This document shows positions 50,588-59,277 of a stretch of 64,000 bases of DNA, piece by piece (position 1 is the stretch's first letter; each line of letters begins with the position of its first letter). Source of the DNA: JBCDBD01 sp039184335 (GTDB lineage Bacteria; Bacteroidota; Bacteroidia; Flavobacteriales; Flavobacteriaceae); contig JBCDBD010000009.1 in NCBI GenBank assembly GCA_039184335.1, positions 14,439-78,438 of the forward strand, read 5' to 3'. The translations under genes and the position numbers were made by a program. The notes under the pieces were generated by a model. It ran no database searches and had not been told where the DNA came from. It saw only the letters and a program-made list of their open reading frames with translations.

Positions 50588-52437
50588 TATGCAAATTTAT
50601 TCTCGATATCGTTTTCTGCAATGGTAATATAGGTCAATTTTTTAAAGGGACTCAACGCAGGTTCCTTACATTGAAACAAATCGTTCACCAATGCCAGCTG
50701 CGATTCAACCTGTAGGACCTCACCTGTCTTTACCGCCATATTCTTCGACAAAATCCTTGCCAAAAATTCAGCTTGTGAGGTATCATCTTGTCCTGTCCCC
50801 ATTTTGTAATCCGCTATCATCTGATGCAACAGTACTTCGATATCATTTTCAGCCAATATAGCTGGCTTACCCAACACCTTAATACATTCATCACCCAACT
50901 TTTCAACTGCAAAACCCACATTGCACAAACTTTGTCGTATTTCCATTAAAATGTTCAGGTCATCTTTTAAAAAATAGATTTCCAAGGGAAAGAGCAATTG
51001 TTGGCTTACACCCTGTTCGACGGTGATGTCTTTCAAAAATTTTTCAAACAGCACACGTTGGTGAGCCCGATGCTGGTCAATGAGCAACATACCTGATTTG
51101 ATGGTACTCACGATATATTTTCTGTGCAATTGAAACGTAATCCCACTGGGCTGACCCAAAACCTCTTGGTCGGTGTATGCATCAGGTTCTGGGTGCTCAG
51201 ACGATTCAAACTGAACACTGCTAAACTCGATTGAATCCATCGATTCCAGACCTTGGTACATCTGTTCCCATCCTGAAGTATCTGTTTTGGTCTTGGTTTT
51301 GGTCTTGAATATCCCCTGGCCAGCCTGATTTTCAAACGGGTTGAACGATTGGTCCACGGTCACCTTTGGTAGTATGGCCATTTTGTCCTGATAGGCGTAT
51401 GGGGTGTCTAAGTTTGGGTCATGCTCAAAGTCCAATACCGGGGCTACACTGAATTGCCCTAATGCATGTTTGACCGTTGACCTTAAAATGGCATATAAGG
51501 TATGTTCATCTTCAAACTTCACTTCGGTCTTTGTAGGGTGAATATTGATATCAATGGTTGACGGATCAACTTCGAAATACAAAAAATAGCCCGGATGCCT
51601 GTCTGGCTTGATCAATCCTTCGAATGCGGCTACTACGGCATGGTGTAGATAAGGGCTTTTGATAAAGCGGTCGTTGGCAAAAAAATACTGTTCGCCCCTA
51701 CTCTTTTTCGCAAACTCCGGTTTACAGATAAATCCCATGATGGTAACCACATCGGTTTCTTCGCTGACCGGCACAAGGCGTTGGTTCATGCGACTCCCAA
51801 AAACGTTGGAAATACGTTGTCGGTGTTTTGTCTGCGGCAGATTGAACAATTCATTGCTGTTGTTATAGAAGTGAAATTCAATGGACGGGTGGGCCAAGGC
51901 AACACGATGGAACTCATCAGTGATATGACGGAGTTCCACTTGGTCCGATTTTAAAAAATTGCGCCTGGCAGGGATATTGAAAAAAAGGTTTTTGACCGAA
52001 ATCGAAGTACCTTTATGGGTAACTGTAGGTTCTTGCAAAAGTACCTTACTACCTTCTATTTTCAAAAGAGTGCCCATTTCAGCATCTGTTGTTTTGGTCT
52101 GCATATCAACATGGGCAATAGCTGCTATGGAAGCCAGTGCCTCTCCCCGAAACCCTTTGGTATGTAGCTGAAACAAATCTTCTGCTGTCTGGATTTTCGA
52201 GGTGGCATGTCGCTCAAATGATAGCCGGGCATCGGTATGGCTCATTCCAACGCCGTCATCCACTACTTGAACCAGGGCTTTTCCACCATCCTTTACAATA
52301 AGCTTAACGCACGTTGCCTGTGCATCGATGGCATTCTCAAGTAATTCCTTCACTACAGAGGCAGGACGTTGAACCACTTCCCCTGCTGCAATCTGATTGG
52401 CGACATGGTCTGGTAAAAGTTTGATGATGTCTGCCAT
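50587..52437 (-). CDS. mutL: DNA mismatch repair protein MutL
   Basis: This 616-aa protein has an N-terminal GHKL ATPase: QIAAGEVVQRPASVVKELLE with E34 in ELLENAIDA, DDGVGM, TKGFRGEAL and GTSISVKNLFFNIPARR. A variable linker and a C-terminal dimer domain follow. The endonuclease motif DQHAxxE of most MutH-less bacteria is altered to DQHRAHQ (D454 to Q460), and the later ACKxAIKAG and CPHGRP boxes read KNMAVKTGEVL and LSPFKKL. Strand-nicking activity is therefore doubtful; ATPase and MutS coupling should be intact. It overlaps the preceding and following genes by 1 nt each. Confidence 0.95.
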   Translation of the reverse strand: MADIIKLLPDHVANQIAAGEVVQRPASVVKELLENAIDAQATCVKLIVKDGGKALVQVVDDGVGMSHTDARLSFERHATSKIQTAEDLFQLHTKGFRGEALASIAAIAHVDMQTKTTDAEMGTLLKIEGSKVLLQEPTVTHKGTSISVKNLFFNIPARRNFLKSDQVELRHITDEFHRVALAHPSIEFHFYNNSNELFNLPQTKHRQRISNVFGSRMNQRLVPVSEETDVVTIMGFICKPEFAKKSRGEQYFFANDRFIKSPYLHHAVVAAFEGLIKPDRHPGYFLYFEVDPSTIDINIHPTKTEVKFEDEHTLYAILRSTVKHALGQFSVAPVLDFEHDPNLDTPYAYQDKMAILPKVTVDQSFNPFENQAGQGIFKTKTKTKTDTSGWEQMYQGLESMDSIEFSSVQFESSEHPEPDAYTDQEVLGQPSGITFQLHRKYIVSTIKSGMLLIDQHRAHQRVLFEKFLKDITVEQGVSQQLLFPLEIYFLKDDLNILMEIRQSLCNVGFAVEKLGDECIKVLGKPAILAENDIEVLLHQMIADYKMGTGQDDTSQAEFLARILSKNMAVKTGEVLQVESQLALVNDLFQCKEPALSPFKKLTYITIAENDIENKFA

Positions 52438-52721
52438 TAAGTACTTAGAAATATAGATAAATCGAAATCAATGATGTAAAGAAAAACCAAAACCAAAACG
52501 CCCACGATAACCCAAAAACGCAGCTTTAAATTTTTGTCACCCTCGGTTTTTAAATCATCTACGGCAGATGAAAACTTATTTTTCAATCCTCTTTGGGTAT
52601 GGGCAGTACTTCGATATTTATCAAGTTTGTGCTCTATTTTAAAAGGATTGCCCTCACCCTTATAATAGCGCGGGGTATAGTTGAAATCTTTATTCTTTCT
52701 CAGCTTTAAAAAATTTCGCAT
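52437..52721 (-). CDS. Small single-span membrane protein (94 aa)
   Basis: The 94-aa protein has a basic N-terminal half (RKNKDFNYTPRYYKGEGNPF) and one C-terminal membrane helix (FWVIVGVLVLVFLYIIDF). In many flavobacterial genomes the equivalent gene is labelled 'riboflavin synthase subunit beta' because of its place beside ribH; nothing in the sequence supports that enzyme. It is the first gene of the mutL-rhomboid-EEP run and has a good promoter box upstream. Confidence 0.8.
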   Translation of the reverse strand: MRNFLKLRKNKDFNYTPRYYKGEGNPFKIEHKLDKYRSTAHTQRGLKNKFSSAVDDLKTEGDKNLKLRFWVIVGVLVLVFLYIIDFDLSIFLST

Positions 52722-52742
52722 CTATCCTTTTTACCGTAAAGC

Positions 52743-52750
52743 CAAAGGTA
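52743..52750 (-). promoter_or_regulatory. Promoter -7 box for the 94-aa gene-mutL-rhomboid operon
   Basis: TACCTTTG on the minus strand fits TAnnTTTG and lies 21 bp before the ATG at 52721. Confidence 0.55.
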
Positions 52751-52854
52751 CTTAAAATCGAAAGATACGGTAGTGTTAGGCTGCTAAAAAATGTTAACAA
52801 GAACAGGGATTATCGGGTGTTTAAAGTAGCATCCCAATACTAAAAAAATACAGG

Positions 52855-53337
52855 TCAAGCCCCTAAGGTCGCCATCTTGATGGCAGCTATTGCGGCCTCG
52901 GCACCTTTGTTGCCGTGCTTGCCACCACTACGGTCAATGGACTGCTGTAAGTTGTCATCGGTAAGCACACAAAAAATGACAGGTGTCTCAAATGCCATAT
53001 TGAGATCCATGATACCCTTTGCGGTCGCTTGGCAGACATAGTCAAAATGGCTGGTCTCGCCACGTATGACACAGCCTATGGCTATAACGGCATCAAGATG
53101 TTTTGAGCCCATCATTTTCTTGCAACCATAGGCCAGTTCAAAACTACCCGGCACATTCCACCTAAGAATATTGTCTTTGGCAACCCCACAATCGAGCAAT
53201 GTTTGAAACGCCCCTTCAAATAAGCTTTCGGTAATCTCTTGATTCCACTCAGAAACCACAACACCCACACGCAAATGCGTTGCCTCTGGAATTGTTGCCT
53301 TATCGTATGAAGATAAGTTTTTGCCCTTGGTAGCCAT
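52855..53337 (-). CDS. ribH: 6,7-dimethyl-8-ribityllumazine synthase
   Basis: RibH condenses the ribityl-diaminouracil with dihydroxybutanone phosphate, the penultimate step of riboflavin synthesis. The 160-aa protein shows VVSEWNQEITESLFEGA, the substrate loop WNVPGSFELAYGCK, IGCVIRGETSHFDYVC with the catalytic His, and the C-terminal NKGAEAAIAAIKMA. It starts 6 bp after the TPR gene. Confidence 0.95.
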   Translation of the reverse strand: MATKGKNLSSYDKATIPEATHLRVGVVVSEWNQEITESLFEGAFQTLLDCGVAKDNILRWNVPGSFELAYGCKKMMGSKHLDAVIAIGCVIRGETSHFDYVCQATAKGIMDLNMAFETPVIFCVLTDDNLQQSIDRSGGKHGNKGAEAAIAAIKMATLGA

Positions 53338-53343
53338 AAACCC

Positions 53344-54105
53344 CTAGTTTTGGGCCAAGCCAATCAGCACATCAACGTTGTTCGCTTCTTGTGAACCGGG
53401 ATAATCGTCCTTGATACGATTGAAATAGGCTGCGGCTTTTTCTTTCTGGTCTAAATTCAATGCCAAGATACCAGCTTTGTATAAAAATTTGGGAGCGGTA
53501 TATTCATTCTCGTTGTGTGCAATGGCCCTTTCATAATAGTCTAAAGCATCTTTAGGTTGGTTCAATTGGGAAAAGGCATCGCCGATACCTCCTTTGGCCA
53601 ATGCCCCTAAAACTGCATCATTGGAAGAAAAACTTTCTAGGTAGGTAATGGCCTCTTCATAGTTTTGCAGGTTCAAATAGGCCATGCCGGCAGAATAACT
53701 GGCCAGGTTCGCAGCTTTTGTTCCTTTGTATTCTTCGATAATATCCAAAAAACCATACTTTCCTTCCGACCCGTTTAACGCTAAGGTCAACAATGAGTCT
53801 TTTACCCCTTCATCTGTTAATGCCTGGTCGAAATATTGCTGCGGATAGTACAGTTCATTGGCGGCACTTGTTTCTTTGGGTTCTGAAATAAATCGATCGT
53901 ACCCCAAATAACCCAAAACACCCAAGGCAATAACGCCAATTATACCGAGTATGTAATTCTGGTTCTTTGAGACCCAGGCTTCCGTTTTTGAAGCACTCTC
54001 ATCCAATGTGCTGAAAACTTCAGCCGTGGTACTGTTCTGTTCTTCGAGTTCTACTTCTTCTGCCTTATTTTTAGGCTTATAGCCCCGCTTTTTGTATGTC
54101 GCCAT
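53344..54105 (-). CDS. Membrane-anchored tetratricopeptide-repeat protein (YfgM-like)
   Basis: This 253-aa protein has a cytoplasmic acidic N-terminus, one membrane helix (YILGIIGVIALGVLGYLGY, residues ~52-70), and a periplasmic TPR array (YLNLQNYEEAITYLESF, AFSQLNQPKDALDYYERAI, LDQKEKAAAYFNRIKDDYPG). This architecture is that of YfgM/BamD-like scaffold proteins that bind envelope or Sec components. It heads the TPR-ribH pair and is divergent from recF. Confidence 0.85.
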   Translation of the reverse strand: MATYKKRGYKPKNKAEEVELEEQNSTTAEVFSTLDESASKTEAWVSKNQNYILGIIGVIALGVLGYLGYDRFISEPKETSAANELYYPQQYFDQALTDEGVKDSLLTLALNGSEGKYGFLDIIEEYKGTKAANLASYSAGMAYLNLQNYEEAITYLESFSSNDAVLGALAKGGIGDAFSQLNQPKDALDYYERAIAHNENEYTAPKFLYKAGILALNLDQKEKAAAYFNRIKDDYPGSQEANNVDVLIGLAQN

Positions 54106-54125
54106 CCTTCATTCAATTAATCGGG

Positions 54126-54133
54126 CAAAAATA
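54126..54133 (-). promoter_or_regulatory. Promoter -7 box for the TPR-ribH genes
   Basis: TATTTTTG on the minus strand fits TAnnTTTG and lies 20 bp before the ATG at 54105. Confidence 0.5.
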
Positions 54134-54169
54134 AAGTTTTTATCCAAAACCAAAAGGCAAATTATTCGT

Positions 54170-54177
54170 TATTTTTG
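54170..54177 (+). promoter_or_regulatory. Promoter -7 box for recF
   Basis: TATTTTTG fits TAnnTTTG, 53 bp before the recF ATG, divergent from the TPR promoter. Confidence 0.45.
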
Positions 54178-54230
54178 AAGTCTTTGTCACGACGTCAAAG
54201 ACTGAAAATCCATATGTTTCTAGTGATTTT

Positions 54231-55310
54231 ATGTTTTTAAAACATTTATCCTTAATTAATTACAAAAATTTCACCTCAAAAAGCCTGTCTTTTGACCCAG
54301 TTATCAACTGCTTGGTTGGTGAAAATGGTGTGGGCAAGACCAACATACTGGACGCCATTTACCATTTATCATTTGGAAAAAGCTACTTTAACCCCGTTTC
54401 GACCCAAAATATCAAGTATGGCACAGATTTTTTTGTGATTGAAGTGGCATTTGAAAAAGCGGAAAGAGCTGAAAAAATCATCTGCAGTTTTAAACGCGGA
54501 ATGAAAAAAGTCATTAAACGGAATGGGAAACCCTACGAAAAGTTTTCAGACCATATTGGTTTTCTGCCCTTGGTCATCATTTCACCAGCTGATAGGGATT
54601 TGATCATTGAGGGAAGTGATACACGTCGAAAGTTTATAGATGGGGTAATTTCACAGGCCGATAAAATGTATCTGCAACACCTGATCAAATACAATAAGGT
54701 CTTATTGCAGCGAAATGCGCTGCTCAAGTATTTTGCCGCCAACCATACTTTTGACGAAAACGCACTTCAGGTCTATAATGAACAATTAGACCGCTATGGC
54801 AGCGAAATCTTTGAAAAGCGAAAGGTGTTCCTAGAAACCTTCATTCCTATTTTTAAGGAACAGTATACCTTGATTTCGAACAAAGATGAAAACATTTCGT
54901 TAACCTATGAGTCACAACTCTCAAAAAACCCACTTATTGATCTATTGCAATCGACCATACAAAAAGATAGAACCATTCAATACACCACCACAGGTGTTCA
55001 TAAAGATGATCTGGTTTTTTTGATAGACGGGCATCCGATCAAAAAATTCGGCAGTCAAGGCCAGCAAAAATCATATCTCATCGCCCTTAAACTGGCCCAG
55101 TTCCATTTTATCAAGCAACAGGCCAAAACCACCCCTATACTTTTATTGGACGATATTTTTGACAAATTGGATGAAAAACGCGTTGCCCAAATCGTCGCTT
55201 TGGTAGACAATGCTAATTTCGGCCAGATTTTCATTAGTGACACCCATGCAGAACGCACCGAAAGTGTCGTTAAAAATATTCATCAGAGCTACAAAATTTT
55301 TACCTTGTAA
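54231..55310 (+). CDS. recF: DNA replication/repair protein RecF
   Basis: This 359-aa SMC-like ATPase loads RecA with RecO and RecR at gaps. Walker A GENGVGKTN is at residues 30-38; LSFGKSYFNP, ISPADRDLIIEGSDTRRKFID and the signature GSQGQQKSYLIALKLAQ are present, and Walker B is ILLLDDIFDKLDEKR. Length is normal. It begins a run of three plus-strand genes with the lipoprotein and the DUF721 gene. Confidence 0.95.
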   Translation: MFLKHLSLINYKNFTSKSLSFDPVINCLVGENGVGKTNILDAIYHLSFGKSYFNPVSTQNIKYGTDFFVIEVAFEKAERAEKIICSFKRGMKKVIKRNGKPYEKFSDHIGFLPLVIISPADRDLIIEGSDTRRKFIDGVISQADKMYLQHLIKYNKVLLQRNALLKYFAANHTFDENALQVYNEQLDRYGSEIFEKRKVFLETFIPIFKEQYTLISNKDENISLTYESQLSKNPLIDLLQSTIQKDRTIQYTTTGVHKDDLVFLIDGHPIKKFGSQGQQKSYLIALKLAQFHFIKQQAKTTPILLLDDIFDKLDEKRVAQIVALVDNANFGQIFISDTHAERTESVVKNIHQSYKIFTL

Positions 55311-55311
55311 C

Positions 55312-55734
55312 ATGGTTAGGCATTTTGTGATCTGTTGTGCCCTATTCCTCTTTTTAGGTTGTGGCAAGCCATTTGCTGAAAAAGACCTTGTTCTTTTGAA
55401 CGGTTATTGGGAAATTGAACTAGTGAAATTTCCGGATGGAAGCACCAAAACTTACAAGGTGAATGCCAACATCGATTACATTCAAGTGAACACGAAAAAA
55501 GGGTTTCGAAAAAAAGTACGCCCAAGACTTGACGGTACTTTTGGCACTAGTGATGACACCAAATCATTTGAAGTCATCAAAAACGCCGATGGGTACATAT
55601 TTCTGTACAGAAACGGATTGAGCCAGTGGCAAGAATCATTGATTTCAATTTCTGAAACAAGTTTCACCGTAAAAAATGAGGCAAATATCAGCTACACCTA
55701 TAAAAGGTTTACACCGATAGCAATAGCAAAGTAA
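55312..55734 (+). CDS. Small lipoprotein, lipocalin-like
   Basis: This 140-aa protein, read from the ATG at 55312 (1 bp after recF), has a clear lipoprotein signal (MVRHFVICCALFLFLGC) with lipid-attached C17. An upstream start at 55210 lies within recF and would bury the signal. The mature part (LLNGYWEIELVKFPDGSTK, SFTVKNEANISYTYKRF) is a small beta-barrel of the kind labelled 'lipocalin-like'. Function is unknown; it sits in the envelope. Confidence 0.8.
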   Translation: MVRHFVICCALFLFLGCGKPFAEKDLVLLNGYWEIELVKFPDGSTKTYKVNANIDYIQVNTKKGFRKKVRPRLDGTFGTSDDTKSFEVIKNADGYIFLYRNGLSQWQESLISISETSFTVKNEANISYTYKRFTPIAIAK

Positions 55735-56030
55735 TGGCGAAAAGACATAACGCACATTTGAATTTGGGGGAAGCATTACAAGAATTCATCAAGGAACAAG
55801 GCCTGCAAAAGGGCATTGATCGGGTCGATGCACGTGAGGCCTGGAAAAAATTGATGGGTAATGGGGTCAATAAGTACACCACTGCCGTTGAACTAAAACA
55901 AGATGTACTCTATGTTTCATTGTCGTCTTCGGTATTACGGCAAGAATTGGGTATGGGCAAAAGCAAAATCATGGATATGCTCAACGAGGAATTGGGTAAA
56001 GAACTGATAAAAAAAGTGGTGTTGCGATAA
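55734..56030 (+). CDS. DUF721 (DciA-like) protein
   Basis: This 98-aa protein starts in a TAATG overlap with the lipoprotein. It has the DUF721 pattern: NLGEALQEFIKEQGLQKGID, ARE/AWKKLMGNGVNKYT, and LYVSLSSSVLRQELGMGKSKIMDMLNEELG. DciA proteins with this domain help load the replicative helicase in many bacteria, and a place next to recF fits, although the match is by domain only. Confidence 0.8.
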   Translation: MAKRHNAHLNLGEALQEFIKEQGLQKGIDRVDAREAWKKLMGNGVNKYTTAVELKQDVLYVSLSSSVLRQELGMGKSKIMDMLNEELGKELIKKVVLR

Positions 56031-56045
56031 ATACCGTAACAAAAA

Positions 56046-56068
56046 AGAGCCGCATGATCTGCGGCTCT
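56046..56068 (-). terminator. Rho-independent terminator of ndk
   Basis: A perfect 9-bp stem, AGAGCCGCA/TGCGGCTCT, with loop TGATC. On the minus strand the stem is followed by TTTTTT (56045-56041 region), so it ends ndk transcription. In the plus direction the T tract is poor, so it is a weaker stop for the recF-DUF721 run. Confidence 0.85.
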
Positions 56069-56099
56069 ATACTATGTATGTGGTGCGTAACAAAATACC

Positions 56100-56519
56100 T
56101 TAGAACACTTCCCGACCCGAAAAGTGGAACGCCCCTTCAATACCTGCATTTTCATCGCTGTCAGAGCCATGCACTGAATTTTCCGCAATATTCGATGCAT
56201 ATAGTTTTCTAATCGTTCCTTCCGCCGCTTCTTCAGGATTGGTAGCTCCGATCAATGCCCTAAAATCTTCGACAGCATTGTCCTTTTCCAAAATAGCAGC
56301 CACAATAGGACCCCTTGTCATAAAATCGACAAGCTCCCCAAAAAATGCACGCTCTTTGTGTATACCATAAAATTCCTGCGCATCCCTTTTGCTCAACTGG
56401 GTGTATTTCATCGCAATTATCTTAAAGCCTGCAGCGGTTATTTTTTCCAAAATCGCACCAATATATCCGTTTTCGACGGCATCGGGCTTAATCATGGTGA
56501 AAGTTCTATTACCGGTCAT
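56100..56519 (-). CDS. ndk: Nucleoside diphosphate kinase
   Basis: Ndk balances NTP and dNTP pools by phosphate transfer through a histidine. The 139-aa protein starts NRTFTMIKPDAVENGYIGAI and has GATNPEEAAEGTIRKLYA. The active His is in NSVHGSDSDENAGIE, and length is standard. It is monocistronic, with a promoter box at 56536-56543 and a strong terminator behind it. Confidence 0.97.
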   Translation of the reverse strand: MTGNRTFTMIKPDAVENGYIGAILEKITAAGFKIIAMKYTQLSKRDAQEFYGIHKERAFFGELVDFMTRGPIVAAILEKDNAVEDFRALIGATNPEEAAEGTIRKLYASNIAENSVHGSDSDENAGIEGAFHFSGREVF

Positions 56520-56535
56520 TTTCCAAAATTTTGCG

Positions 56536-56543
56536 CAAAAATA
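56536..56543 (-). promoter_or_regulatory. Promoter -7 box for ndk
   Basis: TATTTTTG on the minus strand fits TAnnTTTG, 16 bp before the ndk ATG. Confidence 0.5.
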
Positions 56544-56569
56544 CGTCTTTTAAAGTTTAGTACAAGCAT

Positions 56570-57619
56570 TTAATACCCCTGTTTTATTTCTTGGTATATC
56601 GTTCCGTTTTCCCCCATAATCTTAAGATGTACCTCTTTTTTTTGCATATCGATCTCAACAACACCGAAACTAGGTGCCGATACCACCTTACCAACACGAA
56701 ATGGGTTGGGTTCACTCTTGAAATTGGTATAGGAATGGGTCAAGCCACTGCTTGTAAAGTCCAATATTGGATAGGGTACATTTTCAATTTTGGCTTTGGA
56801 AAATTCAGAAATATGGCGATCGCCGGAAAGAAAGATGACTCCCTTTGCCCGTGAACTCGAAACCACTTGCTCCATTCTTTTCACTTCGTTTGGAAAATTG
56901 GCCCACTTTTCAAATCCGTGCTGATTCGATAAAAACTGAATGCTGGTTACAATGAGATGAAAATCTACCCCAGAACCTTCAAGCTCTTCTTGCAACCAAG
57001 CCCATTGCACATCACCCAGAATGGTACCTTTGCCATCGACATTCGGTCGGTACCGATGATTGGTTTTCGCACCGGGTGTCAGCGGGCTTCGAAAATAGCG
57101 GGTATCTAAAATGATGATTTTGATGACTCCATCAGCCCTGTGGAGGGTATGTGAGGTATAGACCCCTTCTTGTTTCCTCCTTGGGCTTTGGGCATCGACT
57201 TGCATGAAATCGAGAAAGGCCTGTTGGCTTTCCCTTTTGGCTGAAAATTCAACACCGCCATCGTTTACTCCATAATCATGATCATCCCATGTTCCGGTAA
57301 CAAATACCTTGTTCCGTAGTGCCGCATAGCCTTCAACTTCATTTTGGAGGGTATACATTTTTGCCATTTTTTGGATGTCTTCCGTATCCGCATAAATATT
57401 GTCACCGCCCCATATCCAAATATCTGGACCTGTATTTAAGATATCATCCCAAAAGACATTCACCTTGTCATGTTTATTACACGAACCAAAGGCGATTATG
57501 ACCTTGGATCCGGTATCGGGCGAGGCTTCTGGCAATTGCCTTGGGGCCGTTGTAACATCTTTTGATTTACAGGCCAAAAGCAAAAAAGCTGCCATTGGAA
57601 AAAGTAAAAAGAGTTTCAT
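56570..57619 (-). CDS. PhoD-like alkaline phosphatase family lipoprotein
   Basis: This 349-aa protein is read from MKLFLLFPMAAFLLLAC at 57619, a lipoprotein signal with the Cys at residue 17 (a start 7 codons upstream at 57640 is possible). The metallophosphatase motifs are FGSCNKHDKVNVFWDD, WGGDNIYAD, VTGTWDDHDYGVNDGG, ILDTRYFRSPL and FLSGDRHISEF. The family cleaves phosphodiesters or monoesters with Ca/Fe; the substrate is unknown. It acts in the periplasm or at the surface. It is divergent from the NrnA-like gene. Confidence 0.9.
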   Translation of the reverse strand: MKLFLLFPMAAFLLLACKSKDVTTAPRQLPEASPDTGSKVIIAFGSCNKHDKVNVFWDDILNTGPDIWIWGGDNIYADTEDIQKMAKMYTLQNEVEGYAALRNKVFVTGTWDDHDYGVNDGGVEFSAKRESQQAFLDFMQVDAQSPRRKQEGVYTSHTLHRADGVIKIIILDTRYFRSPLTPGAKTNHRYRPNVDGKGTILGDVQWAWLQEELEGSGVDFHLIVTSIQFLSNQHGFEKWANFPNEVKRMEQVVSSSRAKGVIFLSGDRHISEFSKAKIENVPYPILDFTSSGLTHSYTNFKSEPNPFRVGKVVSAPSFGVVEIDMQKKEVHLKIMGENGTIYQEIKQGY

Positions 57620-57684
57620 GCGGATCATGATAGCGGTCACCTCAAAAATACGTTATCACAAGTTACCCAAACATTATATTATTG

Positions 57685-57692
57685 TATCTTTG
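57685..57692 (+). promoter_or_regulatory. Promoter -7 box for the nrnA-gldI genes
   Basis: TATCTTTG fits TAnnTTTG and ends only 5 bp before the ATG at 57698, so the transcript would be leaderless or nearly so. Confidence 0.55.
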
Positions 57693-57697
57693 ACCGC

Positions 57698-58714
57698 ATG
57701 AATTTAGAAGACATATCGACGATAAAGTCGCTTCTTTTCCAACCCCAGAACATTGTCATCGTTCCCCATAAAAATCCTGATGGAGATGCTATTGGATCCT
57801 GTCTCGGGCTTTATCATTTTTTAAAGGCCAAAGGCCACAATACTTCTATAATTGCCCCTAACGACTACCCTAAATTTTTAAAATGGATGCCCGGCAATGG
57901 ACATATTCTAAATTTTGAACGCGAGCATGCTAAGGCCATACGATTGTTGCATGAAGCTTCGTTGATTTTTACGTTGGATTTCAATGACCTCTCTCGAATT
58001 GGCCAAATGCAACAGCCCTTAGAAAATTCAGATGCCGATTTCATCATGATCGACCATCACCAACAGCCTTCAGACTATGCCAAGATCATGTATTCTGATG
58101 TCTCGATGAGTTCAACATGCGAAATGGTCTACAATGTCATCACATCTTTGGATGGTGCCGATCATATTTCCAAGGAAATTGCCACCTGTCTCTACACGGG
58201 TATCATGACAGATACCGGGTCTTTCAAGTTTTCTTCCACGTCAAGCAACACACACCGCATCGCCGCAGATTTGATCGATAGGGGAGCTAAAAATGATGAA
58301 ATACACCGACACGTGTTTGATACCAATTCTGCTAACCGCCTTCAGCTTTTGGGTATTGCCCTCAACAACATGGTACTGCTCCAAGAATTTAAAACAGCCT
58401 ATATCACCTTGAGCCAAGAAGAGCTGGACGCACATGATTTTAAAAAAGGTGATACCGAAGGTTTTGTCAATTATGGACTTGCTATTGAGGGAATACGTTT
58501 TGCCGTTATTTTCATCGAAAACCAAGAGGAAAAAATCATTAAGATCTCTTTTCGATCCTCAGGCAACTTCTCTGTCAATGAATTTGCAAGAAAACATTTT
58601 CATGGTGGCGGACATACCAATGCCGCAGGTGGAAAAAGCTTGATTCCCATGAAGGATACAACAGCAAAATTCGTTTCCGTGTTAAAAGAATACAAAGCCC
58701 AGTTGAATCAATGA
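57698..58714 (+). CDS. nrnA: DHH/DHHA1 phosphoesterase, NrnA-like (nano-RNase/pAp phosphatase)
   Basis: This 338-aa protein has DHH-family motifs: VPHKNPDGDAIGSCLGL at residues ~23-39, FTLDFNDLSRIG, IDHHQQP, YTGIMTDTGSFKFSST, and the C-terminal DHHA1 signature RKHFHGGGHTNAAGG. NrnA degrades short RNA and 3',5'-pAp. It heads the run nrnA-gldI-PPIase, with 4-nt ATGA overlaps at each junction. The grouping with a gliding gene is common in Flavobacteriia. Confidence 0.9.
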   Translation: MNLEDISTIKSLLFQPQNIVIVPHKNPDGDAIGSCLGLYHFLKAKGHNTSIIAPNDYPKFLKWMPGNGHILNFEREHAKAIRLLHEASLIFTLDFNDLSRIGQMQQPLENSDADFIMIDHHQQPSDYAKIMYSDVSMSSTCEMVYNVITSLDGADHISKEIATCLYTGIMTDTGSFKFSSTSSNTHRIAADLIDRGAKNDEIHRHVFDTNSANRLQLLGIALNNMVLLQEFKTAYITLSQEELDAHDFKKGDTEGFVNYGLAIEGIRFAVIFIENQEEKIIKISFRSSGNFSVNEFARKHFHGGGHTNAAGGKSLIPMKDTTAKFVSVLKEYKAQLNQ

Positions 58715-59277
58715 AAGTTCTTAAATACCTACTACTTCCGATTGCGCTTATCGGTTGCAATGAACCAGCACCAAGAAAACCGGTAAAGGTAAAATCGGGG
58801 AGCTTTTTTACGGAATCTGTGGAACGCAATAAAAGGATATTGGAAAAAGAAGAGGCCCAGATACAAAAAATCATAGTAAAAGACAGCACCCATTCCTACA
58901 GTGCCAGTGCCAGTGGGTTCTGGTATTACAAATTGGTAGAAAACGATAGTGTGGCCCCAATACCTGAAACCGATGATACGGTGCTCTTATCATACAGCCT
59001 AACGAGTTTCGACAATGATACCATTTATAGTCAAGATGATATTGGGATCGTAAATTACCGGGTTGACAAACAACAATTGTTTCCAGGGCTCCGGAACGGT
59101 ATCAGATTGTTACGTGAGGGTGAACGGGCCCTATTCCTGTTTCCTTCATCACAAGCCTATGGCTACCACGGCGATGAAAATAAAATAGGTCCCATCACCC
59201 CATTGAAAGCAACAGTCGAAATCATAAAAGTAAATAAAAAAGCAGATAGCTTATCCCAAAAACCAGAAATACAATGA
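58711..59277 (+). CDS. gldI: Gliding motility-associated FKBP-type peptidyl-prolyl isomerase GldI
   Basis: This 188-aa lipoprotein (MKVLKYLLLPIALIGC, C16) has an FKBP domain from about residue 65: GFWYYKLVEND, DTVLLSYSLTSFDNDTIY, LFPGLRNGIRLLREGERALFLFPSSQAYGY and ITPLKATVEIIKV. In Flavobacterium GldI is needed for gliding and probably helps fold other Gld/T9SS envelope proteins in the periplasm. It overlaps both neighbours by 4 nt. Its presence fits the T9SS-dependent adhesin at 11.8-20.3 kb. Confidence 0.9.
   Translation: MKVLKYLLLPIALIGCNEPAPRKPVKVKSGSFFTESVERNKRILEKEEAQIQKIIVKDSTHSYSASASGFWYYKLVENDSVAPIPETDDTVLLSYSLTSFDNDTIYSQDDIGIVNYRVDKQQLFPGLRNGIRLLREGERALFLFPSSQAYGYHGDENKIGPITPLKATVEIIKVNKKADSLSQKPEIQ

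Noticed and set aside
52437..52721. Riboflavin synthase subunit beta
   Set aside because: The sequence is a small basic protein with one membrane helix; the true lumazine synthase is the ribH gene at 52855-53337.
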